Below, one piece after another: positions 44,384 through 53,709 of a stretch of DNA of 64,000 nt. The stretch lies in assembly GCF_900129545.1 (NCBI RefSeq), contig NZ_FQWB01000001.1:682001-746000 (forward strand), written 5' to 3'. The notes under the pieces were generated by a model. That model was not told where the DNA came from. It searched no databases and saw nothing but the letters and a program-made list of their open reading frames with translations. How positions within the stretch are numbered: the stretch's first letter is position 1; every line of letters starts with the position of its first letter. The position numbers and the translations under genes were made by a program. The DNA is from Flavobacterium fluvii (lineage in GTDB: Bacteria > Bacteroidota > Bacteroidia > Flavobacteriales > Flavobacteriaceae).

Positions 44384-45889
44384 ATGTTAACAGCAGAAAA
44401 AATAGGAAAGAAATTTTCGGGTATCACGGCATTGTGCGATGTTTCGATGGAATTATTGCCGGGAAAAGTCACGGCCATCATTGGCGAAAATGGTGCCGGA
44501 AAATCGACCTTGATGAAAATCCTGTCTGGAGTTTATCCGGAATACGACGGGAAAATTATCTATAAAGGCGAAGAAGTCCGTTTCGAAAATCCAAGGGAAG
44601 CACAAGCTTGCGGCATTGCGATTATTCATCAGGAACTGAACCTGATTCCCGACTTGAGCATCACCGAAAACATATTTTTGGGCAGGGAATTAGAGAATGC
44701 TTGGGGCTTTTTGGACAAAAACGGAATGCACCAGAAAACGCAGGAACTTTTGGAAAGACTCAAGTTGGACGTAAAACCTAACACGCTAATCCGTGATTTA
44801 AAATTGGGGCAACAACAAGTGGTGGAAATCGCCAAAGCCTTGCTGACTGATTCCGAAGTGATTATTATGGATGAACCGACTTCGGCAATTAGCGATCACG
44901 AAGTGGAGATTCTTTTTGGCATCATCGAAAACCTGAGAAAAGAGAACAAAGCCATTGTTTACATTTCCCATAAACTGGACGAATTATTCAAAATTGCCGA
45001 CAGTTACATTGTTCTCCGTGACGGAAAAGTTACCGAAACGGGCACAATGGATGGCGTGAACCACGATTTAATCATCAAAAAAATGGTGGGGCGCGATATT
45101 AAAATCATCGAAAAAGGAAATAGAATTACTAAAAGCGAAAACTTGCTCAATGTCGAAAATCTTACTTTGGTAAAAAAGGATGGTTCCAACAGGGTTTTGC
45201 TCGACAACTTGAATTTCAGTTTAAAAAGCGGAGAAATTCTCGGCATTTTTGGATTGATGGGAGCGGGAAGAACCGAACTTTTGGAGTGTATTTTAGGGAT
45301 GCATCCTTCGGCTTGTTTGAGCAGCGTCAGCATCGAAAACAAGAAAGTAAAATTGAAATCGCCCAGGGAAGCGATTCAATCCGGAATCGTTTTGGTTCCT
45401 GAAGACCGCAAAAGAGACGGCTTGGTTTTGGGTTTGGACGTGAAAACCAATATCACCCTCAGCACCTTGAACGAGATTCAAAAAGCAGGTTTGTTGAGCA
45501 AAAGTAAAGAATTGGCGCTTACCGATAAATACATCGATTCCCTGCAAATCAAGACTTCGTCGCCACATCAGGCGGTAAAAAATTTGAGTGGCGGAAACCA
45601 GCAAAAAGTCGTTTTGGCAAGATGCTTGGCGACCCAGCCCAAAGTGTTGATGCTCGACGAACCCACAAGAGGAGTCGATGCTGGGGCCAAAAACGAGATT
45701 TATAAACTTATTATGGAACTTTCCGAAGCGGGACTTGGAATTATAGTAGTTTCTTCGGAACTGCCGGAAATTTTGACTGTTTCTGACCGCGTTTTGGTGA
45801 TGGCGGAAGGCAAAATAACCGCTGAATTCAGTTCGGCTAATGCCAATGAAGACGCCATTTTGAAAGCCGCCATTCCACAAACAATATAA
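44384..45889 (+). CDS. ABC importer ATPase with two nucleotide-binding domains (RbsA/MglA type)
   Basis: Energises sugar uptake. 501 residues, two fused ABC domains. First domain: Walker A GENGAGKST at about 34-42, signature LKLGQQQVVEIAKAL, Walker B VIIMDEPTSAIS. Second domain: degenerate Walker A GLMGAGRTE, signature LSGGNQQKVVLARCL and Walker B VLMLDEPTRGVD. The same pair of canonical and degenerate sites is seen in RbsA and MglA. It starts 3 bases after DUF2291 and ends 11 before the permease. Confidence 0.95.
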   Translation: MLTAEKIGKKFSGITALCDVSMELLPGKVTAIIGENGAGKSTLMKILSGVYPEYDGKIIYKGEEVRFENPREAQACGIAIIHQELNLIPDLSITENIFLGRELENAWGFLDKNGMHQKTQELLERLKLDVKPNTLIRDLKLGQQQVVEIAKALLTDSEVIIMDEPTSAISDHEVEILFGIIENLRKENKAIVYISHKLDELFKIADSYIVLRDGKVTETGTMDGVNHDLIIKKMVGRDIKIIEKGNRITKSENLLNVENLTLVKKDGSNRVLLDNLNFSLKSGEILGIFGLMGAGRTELLECILGMHPSACLSSVSIENKKVKLKSPREAIQSGIVLVPEDRKRDGLVLGLDVKTNITLSTLNEIQKAGLLSKSKELALTDKYIDSLQIKTSSPHQAVKNLSGGNQQKVVLARCLATQPKVLMLDEPTRGVDAGAKNEIYKLIMELSEAGLGIIVVSSELPEILTVSDRVLVMAEGKITAEFSSANANEDAILKAAIPQTI

Positions 45890-45900
45890 TTAATTTAAGT

Positions 45901-46875
45901 ATGAATATCACTTCACAACGTGTAAAATTGGCAAAATTTCAATCGACCATTGCGTTATTGCTGCTTTGCATTTTTCTAAGTATTCTGTCCGATAAATTCC
46001 TTACTGTCGATAACGGTTGGAACGTGTTGCGACAAATTTCGGTCAATATCTGCATTTCCGTCGGGATGACATTGGTAGTTTTGACTGCTGGTATCGATTT
46101 GTCCGTGGGTTCCATTTTGGCCTTTAGTGGTGCGGTTGCCGCAGGACTTTTAAAATCGGGAATCTCTTTTCCGGAAAATGATTTATTTATTGGTTTCACC
46201 TTGCTGGGAACCATTTTGGCAGGCGTGGCAACGGGTTCCTTTCTGGGATTTTTTAACGGCTGGGTCATTACCAAATTCAAGGTGCCGCCTTTCGTGGCAA
46301 CGCTTGCGATGCTTACCGTGGCAAGAGGATTCACGATGCTTTGGACCAAAGGGTATCCGATTTCAAGTTTGGGAACCAATTTCGCCTACATCGGAACGGG
46401 TTGGTTTTTGGGCATTCCCATTTTGGTTTGGATTGCGGTTGTCGTTGTCATTGCAGCGATGATAATTTCCAACAAAACCGCTTTGGGACGCTATATTTAT
46501 GCGATTGGTGGCAACGAAAATGCGGCAAAATTGTCTGGAATCAACATTGATAAAGTAAAAATTATCGTTTATACGCTGGCGGGAGCACTTGCTGCCATTG
46601 GCGGAATTATGGTAACTTCCAGACTGGATTCGGCGCAACCCAATGCGGGAATGAGTTACGAATTGGATGCCATTGCAGCCGTCGTGATTGGGGGAACTTC
46701 ACTTTCGGGGGGAAGGGGAACTATCATTGGAACTGTACTTGGAGCCATTATCATTGGAGTTTTAAATAACGGATTGGTATTGTTGGACGTTTCTCCTTTT
46801 TGGCAACAAGTCGTGAAAGGAATGGTGATTTTATTGGCCGTGATGATTGACAAAGCAAATTCAAAAGCCGAATAA
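45901..46875 (+). CDS. ABC sugar permease (RbsC type)
   Basis: Inner-membrane channel, 324 residues, about ten hydrophobic helices. Family segments are VGMTLVVLTAGIDLSVGSIL, PPFVATLAMLTVARGF, the cytoplasmic loop NKTALGRYIYAIGGNENAAKLSGI that touches the ATPase, and DAIAAVVIGGTSLSGGRGT. Only one permease gene is present, so a homodimer is expected as in RbsC. The kinase gene follows after 5 bases. Confidence 0.95.
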   Translation: MNITSQRVKLAKFQSTIALLLLCIFLSILSDKFLTVDNGWNVLRQISVNICISVGMTLVVLTAGIDLSVGSILAFSGAVAAGLLKSGISFPENDLFIGFTLLGTILAGVATGSFLGFFNGWVITKFKVPPFVATLAMLTVARGFTMLWTKGYPISSLGTNFAYIGTGWFLGIPILVWIAVVVVIAAMIISNKTALGRYIYAIGGNENAAKLSGINIDKVKIIVYTLAGALAAIGGIMVTSRLDSAQPNAGMSYELDAIAAVVIGGTSLSGGRGTIIGTVLGAIIIGVLNNGLVLLDVSPFWQQVVKGMVILLAVMIDKANSKAE

Positions 46876-46880
46876 CGACT

Positions 46881-48362
46881 ATGGAAAACTCTTTAATTCT
46901 GGCGATAGACCAAGGAACCAGCAGCACGAAAACCATTATTTTCAATGTCAAAGGCGAAGTTTTGGCGAAAGCCACGGAAATCCTCGAAACCAATTATTTG
47001 GAAGGCGGTTATGTGGAACAAAATCCCGAAGGAATTTACCAAAATGTGTTGCTTTCGGTTAAAGCTTGTTTGGCTGCGTTTACTGCGAATGGTGGAAAAA
47101 TCGAAGACATCAAATCGGCTGGAATTTCAAACCAAAGAGAAACTTTCGTGGTTTGGGACAAATCTGGAAAAGCGATTGCTCCTGCTGTGGTTTGGCAATG
47201 CAAACGTTCCATAGCGATTTGTGAAGAATTGAATTCCAAAAACGGAATTGCAGCTGAAGTAAAAAACAAAACCGGATTAATCATCGATCCGTATTTTTCC
47301 GGAACAAAGTTAATTTGGTTGAACCAAAATAATGATGAAGTAAAAAACAAGATACAATCAGGAGAAGCTTATTTTGGAACTGTTGATACTTGGTTGTTGT
47401 ATAAATTAACTAATGGACAAAAATATTTAACGGATTATAGTAATGCTTCTCGAACCTTGATTTTCAACCTTGAAAATTTGCAATGGGATACAGAATTAAT
47501 TGAAATTTTTGGATTGAAAGGGATCAATTTGCCCGAACCCAAACCATCGGCGTTTCATTATGGGGAATCACTTTTCGAAGGTTTATTCGAAAAACCATTG
47601 CCTATTACGGCAATGATTGGCGATTCACATGCGGCGGCTTTTGGTGAAGGGTGCCTAAATCCCGGAACGGCCAAAGCCACTTTGGGAACGGGTTGTTCGG
47701 TCTTGATGAACATTGGCGACAAGCCTAAATCGTCTGCCAGCGGAATGATAACGACCATTTGTTGGAGCACCGAAGAACGGGTTGATTATGCTCTCGAAGG
47801 CGTGATTGTTTCTTGTGGTTCCACCATCGAATGGCTGAAAAACGAACTGCAACTCTTTGGCGAAAGCCGGGAAACCGAAGCGATGGCAACATCAGTTCAA
47901 GATAATAACGGGGTTTATATCGTGCCGGCTTTTAGCGGATTGGGAGCGCCTTATTGGAACATGAGCCGGAAAGCATCCATCGAAGGATTGACTTTCGATT
48001 GCAAAAAGAATCATGTCGTGAGAGCGGCTTTGGAAACGATTCCGTTCCAAATCAAAGCTGTTTTGGATGCAATGCAAAAAGATACCGGTGTTCCCATCCA
48101 GGAATTGATGGTCAATGGAGGCATAACGGCCAACAATTTCGTCATGGATTTCTTGACGGATTTGCTCGACAGCAAAGTGATTAAAAGCACGATGCCCGAT
48201 GTTTCGGCTTTGGGTGCGGCTTATTTGGCTGGTTTGGCTGCAGGAATTTTCAAAAACTTGGAAGAAGTGCAACAATTGTTTGGACAAAGACCCGGGTTGA
48301 CTTCCGGAAAATATTTGGAATCAGGAAAACAATATGCTGTTTGGAACAGTCTAATTTATTGA
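46881..48362 (+). CDS. FGGY-family sugar kinase (GlpK-like, proposed apulose kinase)
   Basis: Phosphorylates the sugar or ketose made by the isomerase. 493 residues, cytoplasmic. N-terminal ATPase-fold motif LAIDQGTSSTKTIIFNVKGE, SNQRETFVVWDKSGKAI, GTVDTWLLYKLTNG, IGDSHAAAFGEGCLNPGTAKATLGTG, the FGGY signature area PAFSGLGAPYWNMSRKASIEGLT and the ATP-binding MVNGGITANNFVMDFL. The fold is nearest to glycerol kinases, but no glycerol genes are near and the isomerase/transketolase context points to a branched or ordinary ketopentose. It ends the operon; no strong terminator follows. Confidence 0.88.
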   Translation: MENSLILAIDQGTSSTKTIIFNVKGEVLAKATEILETNYLEGGYVEQNPEGIYQNVLLSVKACLAAFTANGGKIEDIKSAGISNQRETFVVWDKSGKAIAPAVVWQCKRSIAICEELNSKNGIAAEVKNKTGLIIDPYFSGTKLIWLNQNNDEVKNKIQSGEAYFGTVDTWLLYKLTNGQKYLTDYSNASRTLIFNLENLQWDTELIEIFGLKGINLPEPKPSAFHYGESLFEGLFEKPLPITAMIGDSHAAAFGEGCLNPGTAKATLGTGCSVLMNIGDKPKSSASGMITTICWSTEERVDYALEGVIVSCGSTIEWLKNELQLFGESRETEAMATSVQDNNGVYIVPAFSGLGAPYWNMSRKASIEGLTFDCKKNHVVRAALETIPFQIKAVLDAMQKDTGVPIQELMVNGGITANNFVMDFLTDLLDSKVIKSTMPDVSALGAAYLAGLAAGIFKNLEEVQQLFGQRPGLTSGKYLESGKQYAVWNSLIY

Positions 48363-48888
48363 ATTTTTTAAACTTGAATAAAAATGAAAATCCCAAATCT
48401 ACTCCTACTAATTTTCGAAGTATTTTTTTTAAACCTCTTTTCTGAGCAAGAAATTGGGCATCGGTTTCTTAAGACCGTAACCAGTCATGATTATTGGAAA
48501 CCCGATTTTACTCCCGTCACATAGAGGATAAAATTCCGGTACAAAGTCCAAATTCATCTGCAATTTGAGGAATATTTATCAAAAACCAATTTTTATCGTG
48601 AACTAAGTTATGAAGGGAATTTAAAAATCCCTTTGGGGAAGATACAGCCCAAAGAGAATGACTTACTTGACTTGGAATCTTCTACTTGGCGGCACTTATG
48701 TCGCTCAGGGTGAATGTTATTGCGGAATCTGGTTATTTGGCAAAAAAACAATAAAAATTTATTTAACAAAATTATTAATTAAAAAAAATGCCTATTGAAA
48801 AATTAAAAAAAACAACCAAAAAGAATGCAATTCAATTTCACTAAACGTGAAATATAAGTTTTATTAACAACCAAAAAACAACTAAAAA
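48363..48888. other. Intergenic region with decayed-looking short frames before SusC
   Basis: About 525 bases. It contains the 46-codon frame 48384-48524 and a second open stretch of about 40 codons around 48598-48712 with no start. The last 130 bases are very A/T-rich and hold the SusC leader. I see no terminator for the kinase operon and only a weak TAtttGG match for a SusC promoter. Confidence 0.45.
48384..48524 (+). pseudogene. Short frame, possibly gene relic
   Basis: ATG-initiated frame of 46 codons that begins like a secretion signal (KIPNLLLLIFEVFFLNLFS) and then has unconserved polar sequence up to TAG. It may be a true small ORF or a remnant of a lost gene between the kinase and SusC. 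I do not recognise it. Confidence 0.25.
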
Positions 48889-51800
48889 ATGAGAGTAAAA
48901 TATTATTTATTTTTTCTAGGACTATTATTATGTATGCCAATTTACGGACAACAACTATCAGGAATCAATGGAAAAATTACTGATGGTACTGGACAACCCT
49001 TGCCAGGAGTAAATGTTATTGAAAAAGGAACCACAAATGGAGTCCAAAGCGATTTTGACGGTAAATTTTCATTAAAGGTAAGCAGCAAAAAAGCAATATT
49101 GGTGGTTTCTTATATTGGTTTTCAAATAAAAGAGGTTTCGGTAAATGGACAAGTAAATCTTTCGATTAAATTGGAAGAAGATTCCGCTAAGCTGGATGAA
49201 GTGGTGGTCGTGGGTTACGGTTCCGTTAAGAAAAAGGACTTGACTGGATCGGTGGTTTCCATTGGTGCAGCCAAATTGGAAGGTAGGTCGAATACTAATG
49301 TGCTTCAATCGCTTGGAGGACAGGCGGCAGGTGTTCAAATCACGCAGTCCCAAGGTGCTCCAGGTCTTGCCCCTACCATAAAAATACGTGGTGCTTCTTC
49401 CATAAATGCAGGGACTACCCCGCTTTATGTTATAGATGGTATTCCGCTGGAAGACAGTACAACCAATTCAACTGATACAGGAATTAGTGGAGGAAGTAAT
49501 TTGAGTTTTAACCGAAATCCATTGAATTCCATTAACCCTAACGATATTGAGTCTATTGATATATTGAAAGACGCATCTTCTGCAGCCATTTATGGCTCAA
49601 GGGGGGCAAATGGTGTTGTTATCATTACCACCAAGCAAGGGAAAGCAGGTAAAACCAAAATTGACGCGATTTTTGAGTCTGGTTTTTCTCAAGTCAATCG
49701 TAAGACTGACATGATGAGTTCTTCAGAATTTATTGCTTTCAACACGGCTGCAAGAAATAATTCATGGGCGACAATTGTTGCTGCAAATCCATCGGCCACA
49801 AGAGGGCTTAACGTGACTGTTCCTGTAGAATTTTCTGATCCGGCGTGGATTGCCCGTATCGGAAATGGAACTGACTGGCAGGATGTGGCATTGAGAACTG
49901 CACAAAACAGTAATTTTCAATTGTCGGCTTCCGGTGGTACAGAGAAAACACAATTCATGACGTCATTGGGGTATATAAAGTCAGAAGGCGTTGTAGACAG
50001 CAACACTTACGAAAGAATCAATGTTAGGTCAAATCTCAAGCACAAGATTAGCGACAAAGTTCGCATAGGCATGAACGTTGGTCTTAGCCGCATAAAAGAA
50101 GCACCATACGGTACAGGTGGAAAAAGTGACGTGGTGGGCTTGGCTTTGCAAAGTGATCCATTTTTTCCTCTTTATGTTGAAACGGGAAGTCTAGGTTTTA
50201 AAGATCCTGCTTCTATTTGGAATACATTTTCTAAATATGGTTTCCAACTTTGGCATCCTTATTCATTGACAAGGGAAGCAATTGCTGAAAAAAGAACGAA
50301 TGTATCTATGGTCACTTCTTTTGTCGAATGGGATATTATTAAAGATTTGACTTTTAAAACTTCTGCGAGTTCCAATATTGAGAACACGGTTCATGATTTC
50401 TATTGGAATGCAGGCCAGAACTGGGGATACTCGGGATGGGTGCCGGCTCAAGCTGATTTCAAAACACTGCAATCCAATAACTGGATTTCCGAAAGTACTG
50501 TGAATTACAATAAGACATTTAATGAAAACCACAATTTAAATGTATTGGCCGGGTTTTCTGCCCAAGAACAACGTACAGACATGAGCAGTATGACGGCGGG
50601 TAGTTTCCCGAATGATTTAGTGCATACCTTGAATGCGGGTGTCGTGAATGCAGGTAACACTTTTTCAGAAGAGTGGTCATTGCTTTCTTATTTGGCTCGT
50701 GCCAATTATTCTTATAAAGGTAAATATTTGGCAACTGCAGCAATTAGAGCTGATGGTTCTTCCCGTTTTGGAGCCAATAACAAATGGGGTTATTTCCCGT
50801 CAGGATCGCTTGCATGGCGCATGTCTGAAGAATCATTCCTAAAGGATGTTTCTTGGTTAACTAATCTGAAAGTTAGGTTAAGCTATGGAGCAACAGGTAA
50901 CAATTCGATTCCAAACTACGGATCGATTGGTTTATTGGGTTATAGCCCGTATGTAAGTTCAGGTACCGTGAATCAAGGTATTTACACTTCAAATTTTGCT
51001 GATAAAAATTTGAAATGGGAAAAAACGGGTCAGACCAACTTTGGGGTTGATTTCAGTGTTTTTGACGGACGCATTAAATTTAATGGTGATATCTATTATT
51101 CAAAAACCAAGGACTTGTTGCTTAATGTGCCTATTCCAATTCTTTCTGGTTTCACTTCTACTTTGACCAACATCGGGGAACTCGAAAACAGGGGATATGA
51201 AATAAATCTTGGTACAGTCAATTTCGACGGTAAATTCAAATGGACTACTGACTTTAATATTTTTGCCAACCGAAATAAAGTATTGAAACTGGGTGTAAGT
51301 GATGCTCCAATAGATATTAACGTTAGTAGTATGACATCGCGCACGGCTGTAGGAGAAGCAATAGGTATGTATTATGGTTATATTGTTGATGGTGTAATTA
51401 TGTCGAAAGCGGAATTGGACAGCAAAGCATATCCAGTATGGCCAGGTAGCGAAGCGGGTGATCCAAAGGTAAGGGATGTCAACAATGATGGTAAAATCAA
51501 TTCTGGCGACCGTACTTATTTAGGTAACTATCAGCCTAATTTTCAATGGGGCTTGACCAATAATTTTTCTTACTCAGGATTTGAACTTTCCGTTTTGTTG
51601 CGTGGTTCACAAGGTGGAGAAATTCTTAACCATACTGCCCGATATTTGAAATCAGGTGTAGGTGGAGGTAATCGTAACATGTATTCTGTTGTGAACAATT
51701 ACTGGAAATCCGATGCTGAACCTGGAAACGGAATGATTCCTAAACCTCGTATGTTGCCAACGACTGTTCACGATTTTGGATCAAGTTACTGGGTTGAAGA

Positions 51801-52044
51801 TGGATCATTTGTTCGTATCCAAAACATACGTCTAGGGTATAACTTGCCAAAAACATTGGTTGAAAAAATGAAGATAAGCAACATAAAGTTATATGTAAAC
51901 ATGGAAAATGTACATGTGTTCTCGGATTATTTAGGGTATGATCCAGAAAGTAGTACTTATCAATCCGGTGCAATGGTAGGTTATGATTATGGAGCTTATC
52001 CAAATCCTTTTACCGCTACTGTTGGACTAAATGTTAGTTTTTAA
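48889..52044 (+). CDS. SusC/RagA-family TonB-dependent transporter
   Basis: Outer-membrane importer of oligosaccharides, 1051 residues. Signal peptide ending MPIYGQ; CarboxypepD_reg-like domain (about 23-95) with GINGKITDGTGQPLPGVNVI; TonB box region DEVVVVGYGSVKKKDLTGSV; plug (about 110-225) with IKIRGASSINAGTTPLYVIDG and KDASSAAIYGSRGANGVVIITT; then a 22-strand barrel ending in VGLNVSF. It forms a 'pedal-bin' complex with the SusD protein encoded 32 bases downstream. The set of glycosidases behind it suggests arabinose-rich oligosaccharides as the ligand. Confidence 0.97.
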   Translation: MRVKYYLFFLGLLLCMPIYGQQLSGINGKITDGTGQPLPGVNVIEKGTTNGVQSDFDGKFSLKVSSKKAILVVSYIGFQIKEVSVNGQVNLSIKLEEDSAKLDEVVVVGYGSVKKKDLTGSVVSIGAAKLEGRSNTNVLQSLGGQAAGVQITQSQGAPGLAPTIKIRGASSINAGTTPLYVIDGIPLEDSTTNSTDTGISGGSNLSFNRNPLNSINPNDIESIDILKDASSAAIYGSRGANGVVIITTKQGKAGKTKIDAIFESGFSQVNRKTDMMSSSEFIAFNTAARNNSWATIVAANPSATRGLNVTVPVEFSDPAWIARIGNGTDWQDVALRTAQNSNFQLSASGGTEKTQFMTSLGYIKSEGVVDSNTYERINVRSNLKHKISDKVRIGMNVGLSRIKEAPYGTGGKSDVVGLALQSDPFFPLYVETGSLGFKDPASIWNTFSKYGFQLWHPYSLTREAIAEKRTNVSMVTSFVEWDIIKDLTFKTSASSNIENTVHDFYWNAGQNWGYSGWVPAQADFKTLQSNNWISESTVNYNKTFNENHNLNVLAGFSAQEQRTDMSSMTAGSFPNDLVHTLNAGVVNAGNTFSEEWSLLSYLARANYSYKGKYLATAAIRADGSSRFGANNKWGYFPSGSLAWRMSEESFLKDVSWLTNLKVRLSYGATGNNSIPNYGSIGLLGYSPYVSSGTVNQGIYTSNFADKNLKWEKTGQTNFGVDFSVFDGRIKFNGDIYYSKTKDLLLNVPIPILSGFTSTLTNIGELENRGYEINLGTVNFDGKFKWTTDFNIFANRNKVLKLGVSDAPIDINVSSMTSRTAVGEAIGMYYGYIVDGVIMSKAELDSKAYPVWPGSEAGDPKVRDVNNDGKINSGDRTYLGNYQPNFQWGLTNNFSYSGFELSVLLRGSQGGEILNHTARYLKSGVGGGNRNMYSVVNNYWKSDAEPGNGMIPKPRMLPTTVHDFGSSYWVEDGSFVRIQNIRLGYNLPKTLVEKMKISNIKLYVNMENVHVFSDYLGYDPESSTYQSGAMVGYDYGAYPNPFTATVGLNVSF

Positions 52045-52076
52045 AAATCTAGAAAAATCATTTAAAACTCAAGAAA

Positions 52077-53486
52077 ATGAAAAAAATAATATATATCATG
52101 CTTTTTTGCAACTTATTCCTATTGGGATGTAGTTCAGATTTTTTAGATAAAGCGCCTATTTCTAATGCCAATGAAGAGAATTTCTATAAATCCCAGAAGG
52201 ATATTGAAACAGCGATGTGGTCTGCTTATAATTCGCTTTATCTCTTGAACGGTCCTGAAAGTTTGCCTTCGTTCTATGGCGAGTTAATGTCCGATAATGC
52301 ATATAGTGATAATGCCGCTGGAAGAATTCAAGACTATGAAAGCTTCGAATTGCACACGATGAAAGTCGATAATGAGTTGGTATACAATTTTTGGAACAAT
52401 TATTATAAGTCAATCTATATTGTAAACAATATTATTGTCAGTGCCGAAAAACTTGATTTTGCCAGCCGAGATGCCTTAATTGGAGAAGCCAAGTTTTTAC
52501 GTGCTTTATACTATTTTGACATGGTTCGTGCCTGGGGAGATGTGCCATTGGTCATAACTCCAATCAGTATTGCCGATGCTTATGCACAAGGACGCACGCC
52601 AAAAGATCAAGTTTATGCCCAAATTATTAAAGATCTTGAATTTGCGGCAGCAAAATTACCGGTAAAAACAAGTCAACGTTTTGTGGGTGCTGCCAGCCAG
52701 GAAGCCGCCAATACTTTACTTGGCAAGGTTTATCTAACTGTGGGCAATAAAGCAAAAGCTGCTGAAACTTTGTTGAAAGTTTATGGCAAGTTTAGCTTGG
52801 TGCCTTATGCCGATTTATGGAATTTAACCAAGAAAAATGGTGCATCGTCTATTTTTGAGATTCAATATAAAGGAGGAGTATCCAATCCATACAGTTTATA
52901 TTGGGCCATGTTCACACCGGTTGACAATCGCGTGGTTACGGCTTGGGGAGGCGGATTTAATCAGGTTACCAATGATTTATGGAATGCTTATGAACCAACC
53001 GATCCAAGGAGAGATCTTTCTATTCAAAATGGGTATCAAACGCCTAGCGGTTCAACGGTCAACGTGAAATTCTCAATTAAATGGAAAGATGCAAAAGCTC
53101 CCGTTAATGGTTTAAGGGAAGCTTCGGATAATAACTTTATCATTCTTCGTTATGCAGATGTTCTTCTAATGCTGACAGAAGCCACTTCGGATCCAAAATA
53201 CTTGAACGAAGTTCGTGCCCGTGTTGGTTTGCCAGCCTATGGAGCGATAGGTTATCCAGCTCAGTACAATACGGTGGCTCTTGCTTTGGAACATGAAGCC
53301 CAGGTAGAATTTGCTTGCGAATTCCATCGTTGGTTTGATTTAATAAGAACAGGAAGAGCAATTCCCGTGATTAAAAGCAGTGGTAAAAACATCACTACCA
53401 CAGAAGCAAAATTATTATTGCCTATTCCGTTTTTGGTAATTAATCAAAATCCAGGTGTCATTACCCAAAATGAGGCTTATAAATAA
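52077..53486 (+). CDS. SusD/RagB-family glycan-binding lipoprotein
   Basis: Outer-membrane surface lid of the SusC transporter. 469 residues with lipobox LLGC (Cys near 18), then SSDFLDKAPISNANEENFYK and the helical TPR-like core, for example IETAMWSAYNSLYLLN, IGEAKFLRALYYFDMVRAWGDVPLV, TPKDQVYAQIIKDLEFAA and ILRYADVLLMLTEA, and the C-terminal EFACEFHRWFDLIRTGRA typical of the family. A terminator 25 bases after the stop closes the susCD unit, so the hydrolases behind may have their own promoter. Confidence 0.97.
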   Translation: MKKIIYIMLFCNLFLLGCSSDFLDKAPISNANEENFYKSQKDIETAMWSAYNSLYLLNGPESLPSFYGELMSDNAYSDNAAGRIQDYESFELHTMKVDNELVYNFWNNYYKSIYIVNNIIVSAEKLDFASRDALIGEAKFLRALYYFDMVRAWGDVPLVITPISIADAYAQGRTPKDQVYAQIIKDLEFAAAKLPVKTSQRFVGAASQEAANTLLGKVYLTVGNKAKAAETLLKVYGKFSLVPYADLWNLTKKNGASSIFEIQYKGGVSNPYSLYWAMFTPVDNRVVTAWGGGFNQVTNDLWNAYEPTDPRRDLSIQNGYQTPSGSTVNVKFSIKWKDAKAPVNGLREASDNNFIILRYADVLLMLTEATSDPKYLNEVRARVGLPAYGAIGYPAQYNTVALALEHEAQVEFACEFHRWFDLIRTGRAIPVIKSSGKNITTTEAKLLLPIPFLVINQNPGVITQNEAYK

Positions 53487-53510
53487 AATTAGCATTTAAC
53501 TTTGATTATA

Positions 53511-53545
53511 AAGAGGCTGTCCGAAAAGGGACAGCCTCTTTTTTT
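53511..53545 (+). terminator. Terminator after susD
   Basis: AAGAGGCTGTCC (53511-53522) pairs with GGACAGCCTCTT (53529-53540), followed by seven T. It separates susCD from the glycosidase genes. Confidence 0.93.
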
Positions 53546-53646
53546 GGTTATACAAAAACCAACTTGCTTAATCGATTAAACTAAAAATCTGTTGTTTATT
53601 AGCTATTTTTTTGCCATTTTAATTTGTTTTTGTGCCTTTTTTTAAA

Positions 53647-53664
53647 TTACATTTACAAATGTAA
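53647..53664. promoter_or_regulatory. Perfect palindrome TTACATTT-AC-AAATGTAA, candidate operator
   Basis: Two 8-base arms with a two-base centre, 45 bases before the GH27 ATG. A perfect 18-base dyad in a leader is typical of a dimeric repressor or activator site. No regulator gene of this locus is in the window. Confidence 0.5.
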
Positions 53665-53709
53665 ATAATACACTTATAAATAAATTATTTCACCAAAAAA
53701 ATCATACAA

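Noticed and set aside
38763..48362. Standard ribose or L-arabinose operon
   Set aside because: RbsK/RbsD and AraB/AraD are missing, while a dedicated split transketolase and a GlpK-like kinase are present.
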